Part shown: in pieces, positions 55,099 through 64,000 of the stretch
How positions within the stretch are numbered: the stretch's first letter is position 1
Layout: every line of letters begins with the position of its first letter
Source: Sphingobacteriales bacterium 46-32
Lineage (GTDB): Bacteria > Bacteroidota > Bacteroidia > Chitinophagales > Chitinophagaceae
Direction of reading: 5' to 3'
DNA length: 64,000 nt
Assembly: GCA_001898485.1 (NCBI GenBank)
Contig: MKTY01000018.1
Coordinates: 233,421 to 297,420 of the forward strand
The notes under the pieces: generated by a model
The model's database searches: none
What the model was told of the DNA's origin: nothing
Seen by the model: only the letters and a program-made list of their open reading frames with translations
Program-made: the position numbers and the translations under genes

Positions 55099-56718
55099 AT
55101 GAAAACGGTGAAACAACCTTTTTATACCTATTGCGGCTTGCTGGCCGGGCTGCTGATTCTGTTCAGCGCCTGTACCAAAAAGTTCAGCGACTATAATACC
55201 GATCCTTCTGCTGCCACGGAAGAGATGCTGGGGTACGATAACCTGTCTACCGGCGTATTTTTTCCACAGATGCAGCAAAATATTTTTCCTGTGGCGCAAC
55301 CACCGGCATTTGGTGACGAAATGTACCAGATCGTACAAAACCTGGCTGGTGATGTTTACTCGGGTTATATGGGTGCCAGCAATAACTGGTTCGGCTCGGC
55401 CAACAATACGACCTATGCCATGATCCCCAACTGGTACAATGCTGCTTTTGGCCGCGCATTTCTGAGTGTGATGCCCGCCTGGTTGTCTATCAAAAAGCGC
55501 ACAGAAGGTGTTGCAGCCAGCCAGCACGTATTTGCCCTGGCCCAGGTTATGAAAGTAATGTCTATACATCGTACCACGGATATGTACGGTCCATTGCCGT
55601 ATTTCAATTTCGGTAATGGAAGCGTATCCACCACTTACGATAGCCAGGAGAGTATTTATAACTCGTTCTTTGATGATCTCGATTTTGCAGTGACCACACT
55701 GGCCGACTTTGTGGAAAAGAATCCGGGGCAAAAGCCTTTGGCTCCTTATGACCTGATCTATGGCGGCGACTATGTAAAATGGATAAAATTTGCCAACTCA
55801 CTGCGTCTCCGCCTGGCGATGCGTATTGCCTATGTCAATCCCGATAAGGCTAAGCTGAATGCCGAGGCTGCTGTCAATAATCCTTATGGTGTCATGACAG
55901 CCAACGACGATAATGCCCTGCTCAGAAGCGGTACAAAAGTAAATTTCAATAACCCGCTTTATATCATCTGTTTCAACTTCGATGATATCCGCATGGGGGC
56001 AAATATGGAATCGTTTTTAAAGGGTTATAATGATCCGCGTATTTCTTATATGTTTAACCGGGCGCCCGATGGAGAGTTTCATGGTATCAGAAATGGTATT
56101 GTGATCAATAACAAATCGGCCTACTCCCTTCCTTTTTCCACGCTGAATGTAGCAGCCTCCACACCTATTGTATGGATGATGGCAGCAGAAATGTATTTTC
56201 TGCGTGCAGAAGGAGCATTACGGGGATGGAATATGAATGGCACGGCTCAAAGCCTGTATGAAACTGGCGTTCAGACCTCCTTTAACTACTGGGGTGCAGG
56301 AGGCTTCAGCACTTATATAGCAGATGGCGCCAGCCGGCCTGCTGCTTATACCGATATTTCCAGCAGCAGCAACAATGTAGGCGGTTCCAGCACACTGCTG
56401 AGCACCATCACTATCAAATGGGATGACGCCGCCAGTTTTGAACAAAAGCTGGAAAGGATCATGACCCAGAAATGGATTGCCATGTATCCCGATGGGCAGG
56501 AAGCCTGGTCGGAGTTAAGAAGAACACGTTATCCGAAAGTGTTTCCGGTAGTCAGCAATCAGAGTGGCGGCATCATAGCTTCCGGTGGGTTTATTAAACG
56601 TCTGCCTTTCCCTCTGACAGAATACCAGAGCAACGCAGCAGGTGTAGCTACCGGTGTATCCGCACTGGGTGGTATCGATAATATTGCTACGGCACTCTGG
56701 TGGGATAAAAAACCTTAA
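55099..56718 (+). CDS. SusD-like lipoprotein (SusD_2 branch)
   Basis: A 539-residue surface lipoprotein with lipobox FSAC (Cys25), followed by TKKFSDYNTDP. The sequence fits the SusD-like_2 branch (PF12771) rather than classic SusD: MQQNIFPVAQPPAF, YKLTDMYGPLPYF-like HRTTDMYGPLPYFNFG (about 155-170), KWIKFANSLRLRLAMRIAYVNP (about 225-246) and a C-terminal KLERIMTQKWIAMYPDGQEAWSELRRTRYP. It binds glycan and caps the SusC pore. It lies 22 bp after susC. Confidence 0.92.
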   Translation: MKTVKQPFYTYCGLLAGLLILFSACTKKFSDYNTDPSAATEEMLGYDNLSTGVFFPQMQQNIFPVAQPPAFGDEMYQIVQNLAGDVYSGYMGASNNWFGSANNTTYAMIPNWYNAAFGRAFLSVMPAWLSIKKRTEGVAASQHVFALAQVMKVMSIHRTTDMYGPLPYFNFGNGSVSTTYDSQESIYNSFFDDLDFAVTTLADFVEKNPGQKPLAPYDLIYGGDYVKWIKFANSLRLRLAMRIAYVNPDKAKLNAEAAVNNPYGVMTANDDNALLRSGTKVNFNNPLYIICFNFDDIRMGANMESFLKGYNDPRISYMFNRAPDGEFHGIRNGIVINNKSAYSLPFSTLNVAASTPIVWMMAAEMYFLRAEGALRGWNMNGTAQSLYETGVQTSFNYWGAGGFSTYIADGASRPAAYTDISSSSNNVGGSSTLLSTITIKWDDAASFEQKLERIMTQKWIAMYPDGQEAWSELRRTRYPKVFPVVSNQSGGIIASGGFIKRLPFPLTEYQSNAAGVATGVSALGGIDNIATALWWDKKP

Positions 56719-56757
56719 CAGCCTTTATCAACAAATAGCCATAAACGAAGTAATAAT

Positions 56758-57738
56758 ATGAGAAAAATTATTAAACCGCTATTGCTGTTACTGCTCCCCC
56801 TGCTGGTTGTACAGTGCAGCAAACAAAATACGCCGGAGCCACTTTCTTTACAGAATCCGCGCAAATACACCGATGAATATTATGCCAATCTGCGTGCGTA
56901 TAAAAAAACGGATCACCAGCTTTGCTTTGGCTGGTATGCCGATTATTCGCAAACCTATTCCTATGGTCAGCACTTTATGGGTCTGCCTGACAGTATTGAT
57001 ATTATCAGTTTATGGGGTGGTATTCCTGATAAAACAACAGAACCCGGCACTTATGACGAAATGCGTTTTTGTCAGCAGGTAAAAGGAATGAAGATGGTAG
57101 TACCCATTATCGTTGAGCTGGAAAGCAGCGGCTTTCCGGTAGATGATGAAGGGCTGAAGCAGTATACAAATATGCTGGTGGATATGGTACTCGACAACGA
57201 TCTCGATGGACTGGATATGGACTGGGAGCCCCGCTCAGGCACTTACCTGGCCAGCGCCAGCAATTTTGCCAAAATGGTTGAATATGCCAGCGAAAGACTG
57301 GGCCCCAAATCCGGTACCGATAAACTGCTGATTGTAGATTATTACAATCATACACTGCCTACTACGATCGAGCCTTTCCTGAATTATGTAGTCAACCAGG
57401 CTTATACGCAGGGTACTACATCCAATTCGGGAACCAATCTGCAAACCCGTTACGACCGGGTAAGCAGCTGGTGCCCGCCCAACAAGTTTATTGTAACGGA
57501 AAATATTGGCGACTGGTGGCAGAATGGGGGATCGCCTTTTACCGAAGTAGGAGGCAATACGGTAAGCCCGGTAGACGGACAACGTATGTATTCGCTCGAG
57601 GGAATGGCACGCTGGCAACCACGCCAGGGTACCAAGGCCGGATTCGGCGCTTTCTACTTTGGACGTGACTATAACTCAAATCCGCCCTATAAATATATGC
57701 GCCGGGCCATTCAGGTAGCTAATCCGGCTGTGCACTGA
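56758..57738 (+). CDS. GH18 endo-beta-N-acetylglucosaminidase-like lipoprotein
   Basis: A 326-residue surface lipoprotein (Cys20 in VVQC). The GH18 barrel carries DGLDMDWE at 150-157, with D153, D155 and the catalytic acid E157 in the DxxDxDxE motif. The strand-2 block IDIISLWGG and strand-3 KMVVPIIVE fit. The position directly after SusD and before DUF1735 proteins matches that of endo-beta-N-acetylglucosaminidases which cut N-glycans from proteins at the cell surface in Bacteroides. A chitinase role is possible but less likely because the enzyme is short and GH92 is in the operon. Confidence 0.88.
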   Translation: MRKIIKPLLLLLLPLLVVQCSKQNTPEPLSLQNPRKYTDEYYANLRAYKKTDHQLCFGWYADYSQTYSYGQHFMGLPDSIDIISLWGGIPDKTTEPGTYDEMRFCQQVKGMKMVVPIIVELESSGFPVDDEGLKQYTNMLVDMVLDNDLDGLDMDWEPRSGTYLASASNFAKMVEYASERLGPKSGTDKLLIVDYYNHTLPTTIEPFLNYVVNQAYTQGTTSNSGTNLQTRYDRVSSWCPPNKFIVTENIGDWWQNGGSPFTEVGGNTVSPVDGQRMYSLEGMARWQPRQGTKAGFGAFYFGRDYNSNPPYKYMRRAIQVANPAVH

Positions 57739-57777
57739 TAGCAGGCAGGTGTTTTATCGTTACTAAACTATTCAACA

Positions 57778-58926
57778 ATGAAAAAAGTAAGTTATATACT
57801 ATATGCATTGCTGCTCATCGGGACGCTTACGCCCGGCTGCCGCAAAGCAATCAATTTTAAGGACGCGATTTATTTTACGGGCACTGAGCAATCGCCGAGT
57901 ACTAAATTTACCATCGAAGGGCCATCCAGTATGGGTGTATCTGTGACCTATTCGGCCAAAGCATCGGCCGATATCGGGGTAAATGTAGATGTAGTGCCGG
58001 CTCTTGTAGAGGAGTATAATAAGAAATATGGCACTACCTACCAGTTTCTCCCCGCCAATAGCTACGATCTGGAAACAAAGCACCTGGTGATAAAAGCCGG
58101 TACGAATATTTCCGATGCCGTACGCTTTTCGGTTACATCGCTCGACGATTTTGCAGAAGGAGTCACCTATTGTGTACCCATTACAATCACCAATGTGGAC
58201 GGTGGTCAGGATGTGCTGGAAGCATCACGTACGCTGTATATCATTATTAACCGTACGATCATTACCCAGGCCACGGCGCTTTCGCCCAATTATTTTACAG
58301 TACCATCATTCCTGACGGCTACATCACTTGCCAGTGTGCCGCGGCTCACCATGGAGTGCCGGGTATATGTAAACCTGTTTCAGACAGCCAATCCTTTTAT
58401 CAGCTCTGTAATGGGTATTGAAGAAAACTTCCTGCTGCGTTTTGGTGATGTAAGTATTGCCAATAACCAGTTTCAGCTGGCTGGTGGTCTGGTAAATGGT
58501 AAGAAGTTTCCAGTCAACAGTAAAGCCTTCTTTTCTACCGGACAATGGTATCATGTAGCTATCGTATACAACGGTTCTACCATGAGCCTGTATATAAACG
58601 GGGTGTTAGACAACTATACCGATGCAGAATCTGGTGGTGTTAACCTGACTGATAGTTACTCCGGCGGATTTCATATTGGTTATTCGGCCGGCGGTCGTTT
58701 GCTCAACGGTTATGTGAGCGAAGCCCGTGTATGGACAAAAGCACTTACCGCAAAAGAACTGCAGAATAATCTCTGTTATGTGGACCCTACTACCGATGGA
58801 CTGCTGGCTTACTGGCGCTTCAATGAGCTGGATACGGACGGTACTGTGCCCGATCTGACCGGTCATGGGCATAAGGCCGAACCAGCCCGTGCCGTCAGTT
58901 TCGTGACTGGTGTAAGATGTCCATAA
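57778..58926 (+). CDS. DUF1735 lipoprotein with LamG-like domain
   Basis: A 382-residue lipoprotein with Cys21 in LTPGC. Residues about 30-160 are DUF1735 (VNVDVVPALVEEYNKKYGTTYQFLPANSYDL). Residues about 185-375 form a concanavalin A-like (LamG/Laminin_G_3) fold with FFSTGQWYHVAIVYNGSTMSLYINGV and VSEARVWTKALTAKEL. It is likely a surface glycan-binding protein. Its order next to GH18 resembles the B. thetaiotaomicron high-mannose locus. Confidence 0.9.
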   Translation: MKKVSYILYALLLIGTLTPGCRKAINFKDAIYFTGTEQSPSTKFTIEGPSSMGVSVTYSAKASADIGVNVDVVPALVEEYNKKYGTTYQFLPANSYDLETKHLVIKAGTNISDAVRFSVTSLDDFAEGVTYCVPITITNVDGGQDVLEASRTLYIIINRTIITQATALSPNYFTVPSFLTATSLASVPRLTMECRVYVNLFQTANPFISSVMGIEENFLLRFGDVSIANNQFQLAGGLVNGKKFPVNSKAFFSTGQWYHVAIVYNGSTMSLYINGVLDNYTDAESGGVNLTDSYSGGFHIGYSAGGRLLNGYVSEARVWTKALTAKELQNNLCYVDPTTDGLLAYWRFNELDTDGTVPDLTGHGHKAEPARAVSFVTGVRCP

Positions 58927-58954
58927 TGAATTCTAATCAAGTAAAAAGCAGATT

Positions 58955-59965
58955 ATGAAAAAAAGATTCAATCAATATAAAAATACAGGTCTTTCGGCCT
59001 TGCTGGCGCTGATCCTTTTTTCTGCCTGTAAAAAGGAAGAGCTGCGCTCAAAAGAGCTGGTCGTCTATATGCAGGGCGATAAGTCTTCGCTTACCAAATC
59101 CACTCTGATGCCTTTTGTGCATACACCACTCTCTGTAGAAGGCAACACCACTAAAGAGTTGTATATATATGCTACGCGCGAAGTAGCCGCGGATATTATG
59201 ATCAATGTGGGAGCCGATCTGTCGGCAGTAGATGCCTATAATGCACAAAATGGTACAAAGTTTCTTCCCATGCCTGCCACCGCATTCCGTATTGTGAGCA
59301 GCGGACCCTATACAATACCTGCCGGTGCAACCCGCTCCACCAGCCCTATACAGATCGAGATCACCGATGCCGCTGCGCTAAATGATCCCAAAGGATATAT
59401 CCTGCCTGTTGGTATCACTAAAGTGGAGAGTAAGGATAAAGGAGTGCAGACCAGTACAACGCATCGGTTGGTATTTGTAAATGTGACTTATGAGTTCAAT
59501 AATATTCAACGCAATCAGACCGCTTCTGCCAGTACACCGCTGGCACGTACCGGCTGGTCGGTAACCGTCAGCAACACCACTTCAGGTGCACCGGCTACCA
59601 ATTTGCTGGATGGAAGCAACAGTACAGTATGGCGTTCCAGCAATAGCAGCACTGCGGCTAAATGGGTGATCGTAAATATGGGTAGTGCACAAACTGTAAA
59701 TGGTTTTGTCATTTCACCCAATTACACGTCTACATCCGAAAATGCCACCAGCATGCTCATTGCCACCAGCAATGATAATGTGACCTGGACAGAGCAGGGA
59801 CGCTGGACAGGCACGGGTCCTGCCACTGGCACTTCGGCAGCTGCACCGGATTTCAAAGGGGTTAATTTCATTTCACCCATAACGGCACAGTATGTACGGT
59901 TTACCATTACCGCACAGACCAGTACCAGCCGTGTAGGTATGGCAGAAATTAATGCGATACCATAA
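58955..59965 (+). CDS. DUF1735 lipoprotein with F5/8 type C domain
   Basis: A 336-residue lipoprotein with Cys25 in LFSAC. The first half is DUF1735 (INVGADLSAVDAYNAQNGTKFLPMPATAFRI). The second (about 195-335) is a discoidin / CBM32-like module with TASASTPLARTGW, LLDGSNSTVWRSSN and QYVRFTITAQT. It probably binds terminal sugars of the glycan at the cell surface. It is 28 bp after the LamG-type protein. Confidence 0.9.
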   Translation: MKKRFNQYKNTGLSALLALILFSACKKEELRSKELVVYMQGDKSSLTKSTLMPFVHTPLSVEGNTTKELYIYATREVAADIMINVGADLSAVDAYNAQNGTKFLPMPATAFRIVSSGPYTIPAGATRSTSPIQIEITDAAALNDPKGYILPVGITKVESKDKGVQTSTTHRLVFVNVTYEFNNIQRNQTASASTPLARTGWSVTVSNTTSGAPATNLLDGSNSTVWRSSNSSTAAKWVIVNMGSAQTVNGFVISPNYTSTSENATSMLIATSNDNVTWTEQGRWTGTGPATGTSAAAPDFKGVNFISPITAQYVRFTITAQTSTSRVGMAEINAIP

Positions 59966-60100
59966 ATAACCGGCCTGCAGAAAGAGGACCCCGGCAGGCA
60001 ATCGTTAATGGCAGGCAGCATATTACTGAGGGGTAATATTCAATCGTCCGGGGTTCCCTCTTTTTGCCAGGCTTTACCTTCGTTCTTCTTCAAGCAGTCA

Positions 60101-60147
60101 GGAGAAAGCATCTGCCATTTAATAATGGCGGGTGCTTCTCCATTTTG
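60101..60147 (+). terminator. Long hairpin between DUF1735 and GH3 genes
   Basis: The arms from GGAGAA (60101) to GCCATT and from AATGGC to TCTCC (60141) pair over about 18 bp with one bulge and two G-U pairs, around a TAAT loop, followed by CATTTTG. The T run is weak. It may stop part of the transcription, or protect the upstream mRNA, so that surface proteins are made in excess over GH3 and GH92. Confidence 0.55.
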
Positions 60148-60183
60148 TATTTTGCTGTATTAATCGTTACTAAAAGATCAGTT

Positions 60184-62355
60184 ATGTATACACGTGTAGT
60201 GGGTAAAATTGTTTCGCTGTTTTTATTAATGACCGCTCTGCAGGCGGGAGCCCAGGCGCCTGTGTTCAGAAACAGCCAGGCACCAGTAGAAGCCCGTGTG
60301 AGCGATCTGTTGAAACAGCTTACACTGGAAGAAAAGATATCGCTGCTGGGATATCGCAGCAGTGCGGTACCCCGTCTGCAGATTCCTGCCTACAACTGGT
60401 GGAATGAGGCCCTGCATGGCGTGGCACGGGCCGGACAGGCTACCGTGTTTCCACAGGCGATTGGTATGGCAGCTACTTTCAATGACAGCCTGCTGCGCGA
60501 AATAGCATCTGTGATCTCAACCGAAGCGAGGGCTAAATACAACCTGGCCACAGCAGCCAATCGCCGAATTCAATACATGGGCCTCACCTTCTGGTCTCCC
60601 AATATCAATATCTTTCGTGATCCGCGCTGGGGGCGTGGACAGGAGACCTATGGTGAAGATCCTTTTCTGACAGCTTCTATGGGTGCGGCTTTTATAAAAG
60701 GATTACAGGGAAACGATCCCCGTTTTCTGAAAACAGCAGCCGCTGCAAAACATTTTGCCGTACATAGCGGACCCGAAGCAGGCCGCCATTCCTTCAATGC
60801 CAGAGTAGATGAAAAAGACCTGCGCGAAACTTATTTATATGCATTCAAAAAAATGGTGGATGCAGGCGTTGAGTCAATCATGTGTGCCTATAACCGGCTC
60901 AATGATGAACCCTGTTGTACCAGCAACGAACTATTACGGAAAATACTCAGAGAAGAATGGCATTTCAAAGGTCATGTAGTCACCGATTGCGGAGCCATTG
61001 ATGATATTGTCAATTTTCATAAACTCACTGCGAGCAATGCAGTGGCTGCTGCCAATGCGGTGAAAGCAGGTGTAAACCTTGATTGCTCCAATATCCTGCA
61101 GCAGCACCTGATGGATGCCTTCCGCCAGGGACTTATTACGGCAAATGATGTGGACTCTTCGCTGGCGGGATTGCTCAGAACACAGATCAAACTCGGATTC
61201 TTTGATGAAGCAGCCGCTTCGCCCTATGCCGGTCTCGGCGCTGCACAGGTGCATTCGCCACAGCATGTGGAACTGGCACGTAAGGCAGCGCAGCAGAGTA
61301 TGGTATTACTCAAAAATGATAAAAACCTGCTGCCGCTTGATCTGAAAAAATACAGTTCCATTATGGTATTGGGTCCCAATGCAGGCGCCATGGATCCAAT
61401 GGTAGCCAATTATCATGGCATGTCGGGCAATGTAGTTACCGTGGCAGAAGGTATCACACAGGCTGCAGGCCCCGGTGTGGCGGTGCAATATGATCAGGGT
61501 AGCGACTTTACAGATACCACACGTTTTGGTGGCATATGGGCGGCCGGTGAAAGTGATATCAGCATTGCTGTTATTGGACTTACGCCGGTGTATGAAGGCG
61601 AGGAAGGCGATGCATTCCTTGCAGCAAATGGCGGCGATAAGCTGTCGCTTGAATTACCCGCTGCACATATCGCCCTGCTACGCGCATTGCGCAAGAAAAA
61701 TAAACCGGTAGTAGTGGTGGTGACTGCTGGCAGCAACGTAAACATAAAAGCTATTGAACCCTATGCCGATGCCATATTGCTGGCCTGGTATCCGGGTGAG
61801 CAGGGAGGTACGGCCGTGGCAGATATCCTGTTTGGACAGGTATCGCCTGCCGGACGTCTGCCTGTCACTTTTTATGAATCGCTCAGCGATCTGCCAGACT
61901 ATTCCAGTTACGACATGCAGGGCAGAACCTACCGGTATTATAATGGCCGGCTACAGTATCCATTTGGCTTTGGCCTCAGCTACACCCGTTTTGAGTATAC
62001 CTGGCTACAACAACCGGCTGTGCTTCGCACACAGAAAGATACCTTGCGTTTTGCCATAAGTGTGAGCAATACCGGATTGTATGACGGCGATGAAGTAGCA
62101 CAGGTGTATATAGAATATCCCAACGCAGAAAGAATGCCGCTCAAAGAACTCAAGGCATTCCGAAGGGTGTATGTGGGAAAAGGACAGCAACGGGAAGTCC
62201 GTTTTGAGATTCCACTGGAGGAATTGAAAAAATGGGACCTCAAAGAAAATAAATGGAAACTCTACCCCGGAGGTTACAAAATAAATATTGGCAGTCACTC
62301 AGCAGATATCAGGCTGAGCACAGCATTTGAAGTAAAAAAGAATCTTAAACCATAA
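60184..62355 (+). CDS. GH3 glycoside hydrolase (beta-xylosidase-like)
   Basis: A 723-residue exported enzyme. The start at 60184 (MYTRVVGKIVSLFLL) gives a signal peptide cut near AGAQ; the in-frame start at 60064 lies before the hairpin and is rejected. The barrel shows NWWNEALHGVARAG and TVFPQAIGMAATF, as in bacterial beta-xylosidases, and the nucleophile D268 in VVTDCGAID. A C-terminal (alpha/beta)6 sandwich and fibronectin-III-like domain follow (to residue 715). Beta-glucosidase or beta-xylosidase activity is likely. Given GH18 and GH92 in the operon, the core beta-1,2-xylose of plant N-glycans is an attractive target, by inference. Confidence 0.9.
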   Translation: MYTRVVGKIVSLFLLMTALQAGAQAPVFRNSQAPVEARVSDLLKQLTLEEKISLLGYRSSAVPRLQIPAYNWWNEALHGVARAGQATVFPQAIGMAATFNDSLLREIASVISTEARAKYNLATAANRRIQYMGLTFWSPNINIFRDPRWGRGQETYGEDPFLTASMGAAFIKGLQGNDPRFLKTAAAAKHFAVHSGPEAGRHSFNARVDEKDLRETYLYAFKKMVDAGVESIMCAYNRLNDEPCCTSNELLRKILREEWHFKGHVVTDCGAIDDIVNFHKLTASNAVAAANAVKAGVNLDCSNILQQHLMDAFRQGLITANDVDSSLAGLLRTQIKLGFFDEAAASPYAGLGAAQVHSPQHVELARKAAQQSMVLLKNDKNLLPLDLKKYSSIMVLGPNAGAMDPMVANYHGMSGNVVTVAEGITQAAGPGVAVQYDQGSDFTDTTRFGGIWAAGESDISIAVIGLTPVYEGEEGDAFLAANGGDKLSLELPAAHIALLRALRKKNKPVVVVVTAGSNVNIKAIEPYADAILLAWYPGEQGGTAVADILFGQVSPAGRLPVTFYESLSDLPDYSSYDMQGRTYRYYNGRLQYPFGFGLSYTRFEYTWLQQPAVLRTQKDTLRFAISVSNTGLYDGDEVAQVYIEYPNAERMPLKELKAFRRVYVGKGQQREVRFEIPLEELKKWDLKENKWKLYPGGYKINIGSHSADIRLSTAFEVKKNLKP

Positions 62356-62403
62356 GCAGGCAGTTCCCGGCAGGGTACAGCTGTTTTTATTTAGTAAAAA
62401 AGC

Positions 62404-64000
62404 ATGATCCGATTTCTGGCAGGAGCAACTATGCTCACGCTGCTGGCATGTACTGCCACGCATAAAGAACAACAGACGCAAGACTGGAGCCGTTTTGTAT
62501 CGCCTTATATTGGCACAGGCTCACATGGTCACGTATTTCTTGGCGCCAGTGTGCCCTTCGGTGCAGTACAACTGGGGCCCGTAAATATGACAGAAGGGTG
62601 GGACTGGTGCTCAGGATATAACTATGCCGATTCCACCATCATTGGTTTTTCTCATACCCGCTTAAGTGGTACAGGCATTGGCGATCTCGGCGACATATTA
62701 TTTATGCCCGTTACCGGCCATGTTAAACCGGTAAAAGGCGTACTCAACGATTACAACAGCGGATACTACTCGCTGTTCAATCACGACAGCGAAACAGTTT
62801 CACCCGGTTATTATGCCGTGTTTCTGCCACGTTACCAGGTAAAGGCTGAACTGACTGCCACCACCCGTACCGGTTTTCATCAGTATCATTTTCCCCAACA
62901 GGCAGATGCAGGAATTATTATTGATCTGAAAGAAGGAGTGGGCTGGGATAAAGTAACAGCCACATCACTGCGACTCGTGAACGATACCACGATTGAAGGA
63001 TCACGGCTTTCGACCGGCTGGGCCAAAGCACAGCAAATTTATTTTTACGCCGTGTTTTCCAAACCCATTGCCGATATCCGGTTTTACGAAGACACCGCGC
63101 TGCAGGCCGGTACCGCACAGGAAGGAGTAAAACTGAAAGCACATCTTCGGTTTGCAGATGCAGGTACTGTACAGGTAAAAGTAGGCATATCGCCCGTGAG
63201 CAGCAGCAATGCGGCTGATAATATAAAAAGCGAATTGCCCGGCTGGGATTTTGCCGCAGTGGCGCAGGCGGCCAGAACTGCCTGGAATAATGAATTCAAT
63301 AAAATAAGGATTGAAACGAATGACAGTGCGCGCCTCCGTACTTTTTATACAGCCATGTATCATACCATGATGGCGCCGGCAGTATTTAATGATGCAAATG
63401 GAGCTTATCGTGGTGCAGATGGCAAAGTTTACGACGATCCCGGTCACACCAATATGACCGTATTTTCTTTGTGGGATACTTATCGTGCTGCCAATCCTTA
63501 TTACACGTTGATACAACAGGAGCGCGTGCGTGATATGGTACAAACCATGCTGGCTATTTATAAGCAACACGGAAAATTGCCGGTGTGGCATCTGGCCGGC
63601 AACGAAACCAATACCATGCCTGGCAACAGTGCGGTGCCTGTCATAGCCGATGCTTATCTCAAAGGCATTAAGGGCCTCGATACGGCGCTGGCCTGGGAGG
63701 CAGTAAGCAGCACCATGCTGCAGGATGAGCGCGGATTGAATTATATAAAGAAATATGGATTTATTCCTGCCGACAGTATGATTGAATCCGTAGCTATGGC
63801 CATGGAATATGCGATTGATGATGCCGGTGTGGCGCTTATGGCCAGGAAAATGGGCCGGGAAAATGACTGGAAACAATTTTATCAGCGGGCCAACAGTTAC
63901 CGCCGGTATTTTGATCCGGCGGTACAGTTTATGCGTGGCAAAACGGGTGACACTTCGTGGCGTACACCTTTCAGCCCCTTTGAAGCAAGGCATATGAAAG
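62404..64000 (+). CDS. GH92 alpha-mannosidase, N-terminal part (cut by window edge)
   Basis: The first 532 codons of a GH92 exo-alpha-mannosidase; the stop lies beyond the window. A lipobox LLAC (Cys16) anchors it. Family marks are PFGAVQLGP (about 55-63), GFSHTRLSGTGIGDLGD (about 80-96), LWDTYRAANPYYTL (about 357-370) and HLAGNETNTMPGNSAVPVIADAYLKG, with the likely acid E401. GH92 enzymes are calcium-dependent and trim alpha-linked mannose from N-glycans; the linkage cannot be fixed. It is 48 bp after GH3 in the same operon. Confidence 0.92.
   Translation, partial: MIRFLAGATMLTLLACTATHKEQQTQDWSRFVSPYIGTGSHGHVFLGASVPFGAVQLGPVNMTEGWDWCSGYNYADSTIIGFSHTRLSGTGIGDLGDILFMPVTGHVKPVKGVLNDYNSGYYSLFNHDSETVSPGYYAVFLPRYQVKAELTATTRTGFHQYHFPQQADAGIIIDLKEGVGWDKVTATSLRLVNDTTIEGSRLSTGWAKAQQIYFYAVFSKPIADIRFYEDTALQAGTAQEGVKLKAHLRFADAGTVQVKVGISPVSSSNAADNIKSELPGWDFAAVAQAARTAWNNEFNKIRIETNDSARLRTFYTAMYHTMMAPAVFNDANGAYRGADGKVYDDPGHTNMTVFSLWDTYRAANPYYTLIQQERVRDMVQTMLAIYKQHGKLPVWHLAGNETNTMPGNSAVPVIADAYLKGIKGLDTALAWEAVSSTMLQDERGLNYIKKYGFIPADSMIESVAMAMEYAIDDAGVALMARKMGRENDWKQFYQRANSYRRYFDPAVQFMRGKTGDTSWRTPFSPFEARHMK

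Noticed and set aside
63001-63993. 330-codon open frame antisense to GH92
   Set aside because: GH92 motifs on the plus strand are unambiguous, so the reverse frame is a shadow.
1-64000. CRISPR arrays, tRNA or rRNA genes, insertion sequences, prophage
   Set aside because: No regularly spaced repeats, cloverleaf sequences, transposase or phage genes were found by reading; a covariance-model or repeat search could still reveal a short RNA.

Overview
The window looks like chromosomal DNA from a glycan-degrading member of the Bacteroidota, most likely the Chitinophagaceae. The signs are two SusC/SusD systems, lipoproteins that carry DUF1735, DUF4959/DUF5000 or DUF4998 domains, an ECF sigma/FecR pair, LytS/LytTR and FtsX/MacB-type proteins of the Bacteroidota kind, sparse Shine-Dalgarno sites and moderate GC. 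No tRNA, rRNA, CRISPR array, insertion sequence or phage module was seen. The assignment rests on gene content only.

Region 1 (1-7529) is a stress and redox neighbourhood. It holds a truncated glucokinase, a flavodoxin, a zinc-ribbon protein, a lipoprotein, a double-domain universal stress protein, a PAS-PAS histidine kinase overlapping a receiver-CRP/FNR fusion regulator, a small coiled-coil protein and a DUF4142 lipoprotein. Five intergenic palindromes of the form TGA(T/C)-N4-(A/G)TCA, the CRP/FNR geometry, lie in front of three of these genes, so this may be a small local regulon of the fusion regulator.

Region 2 (7813-32436) is a large polysaccharide utilisation locus. A GntR-type regulator, a sodium/solute symporter and a clan GH-D glycosidase form the first operon. 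SusC, SusD and two surface lipoproteins follow, up to a terminator at 20520. Next come GH95, an L-fuconate dehydratase, a second symporter, an L-fucose dehydrogenase-like SDR, GH29, a sialate O-acetylesterase-type esterase and a GH36 alpha-galactosidase, closed by a terminator at 32489. Together these suggest a glycan rich in alpha-L-fucose and alpha-galactose, whose fucose is oxidised through fuconate. A closely matching element precedes both the regulator and susC.

Region 3 (32556-49216) is mixed: an NRAMP-related transporter, a Fic protein, a bestrophin, a small redox operon with an AraC regulator, a phosphodiesterase-alkaline phosphatase fusion, a LytS/LytTR pair, an S15-type hydrolase, an FtsX/MacB permease, 3-methyladenine glycosylase I and an exported Hcp-like protein.

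Region 4 (49558-64000, running off the end) is a second utilisation locus: ECF sigma factor, FecR anti-sigma, SusC with an STN signalling domain, SusD-like protein, GH18, two DUF1735 lipoproteins, GH3 and GH92. The order resembles the high-mannose N-glycan locus of Bacteroides thetaiotaomicron as I recall it. The xylosidase-like GH3 raises the possibility of plant-type N-glycans.
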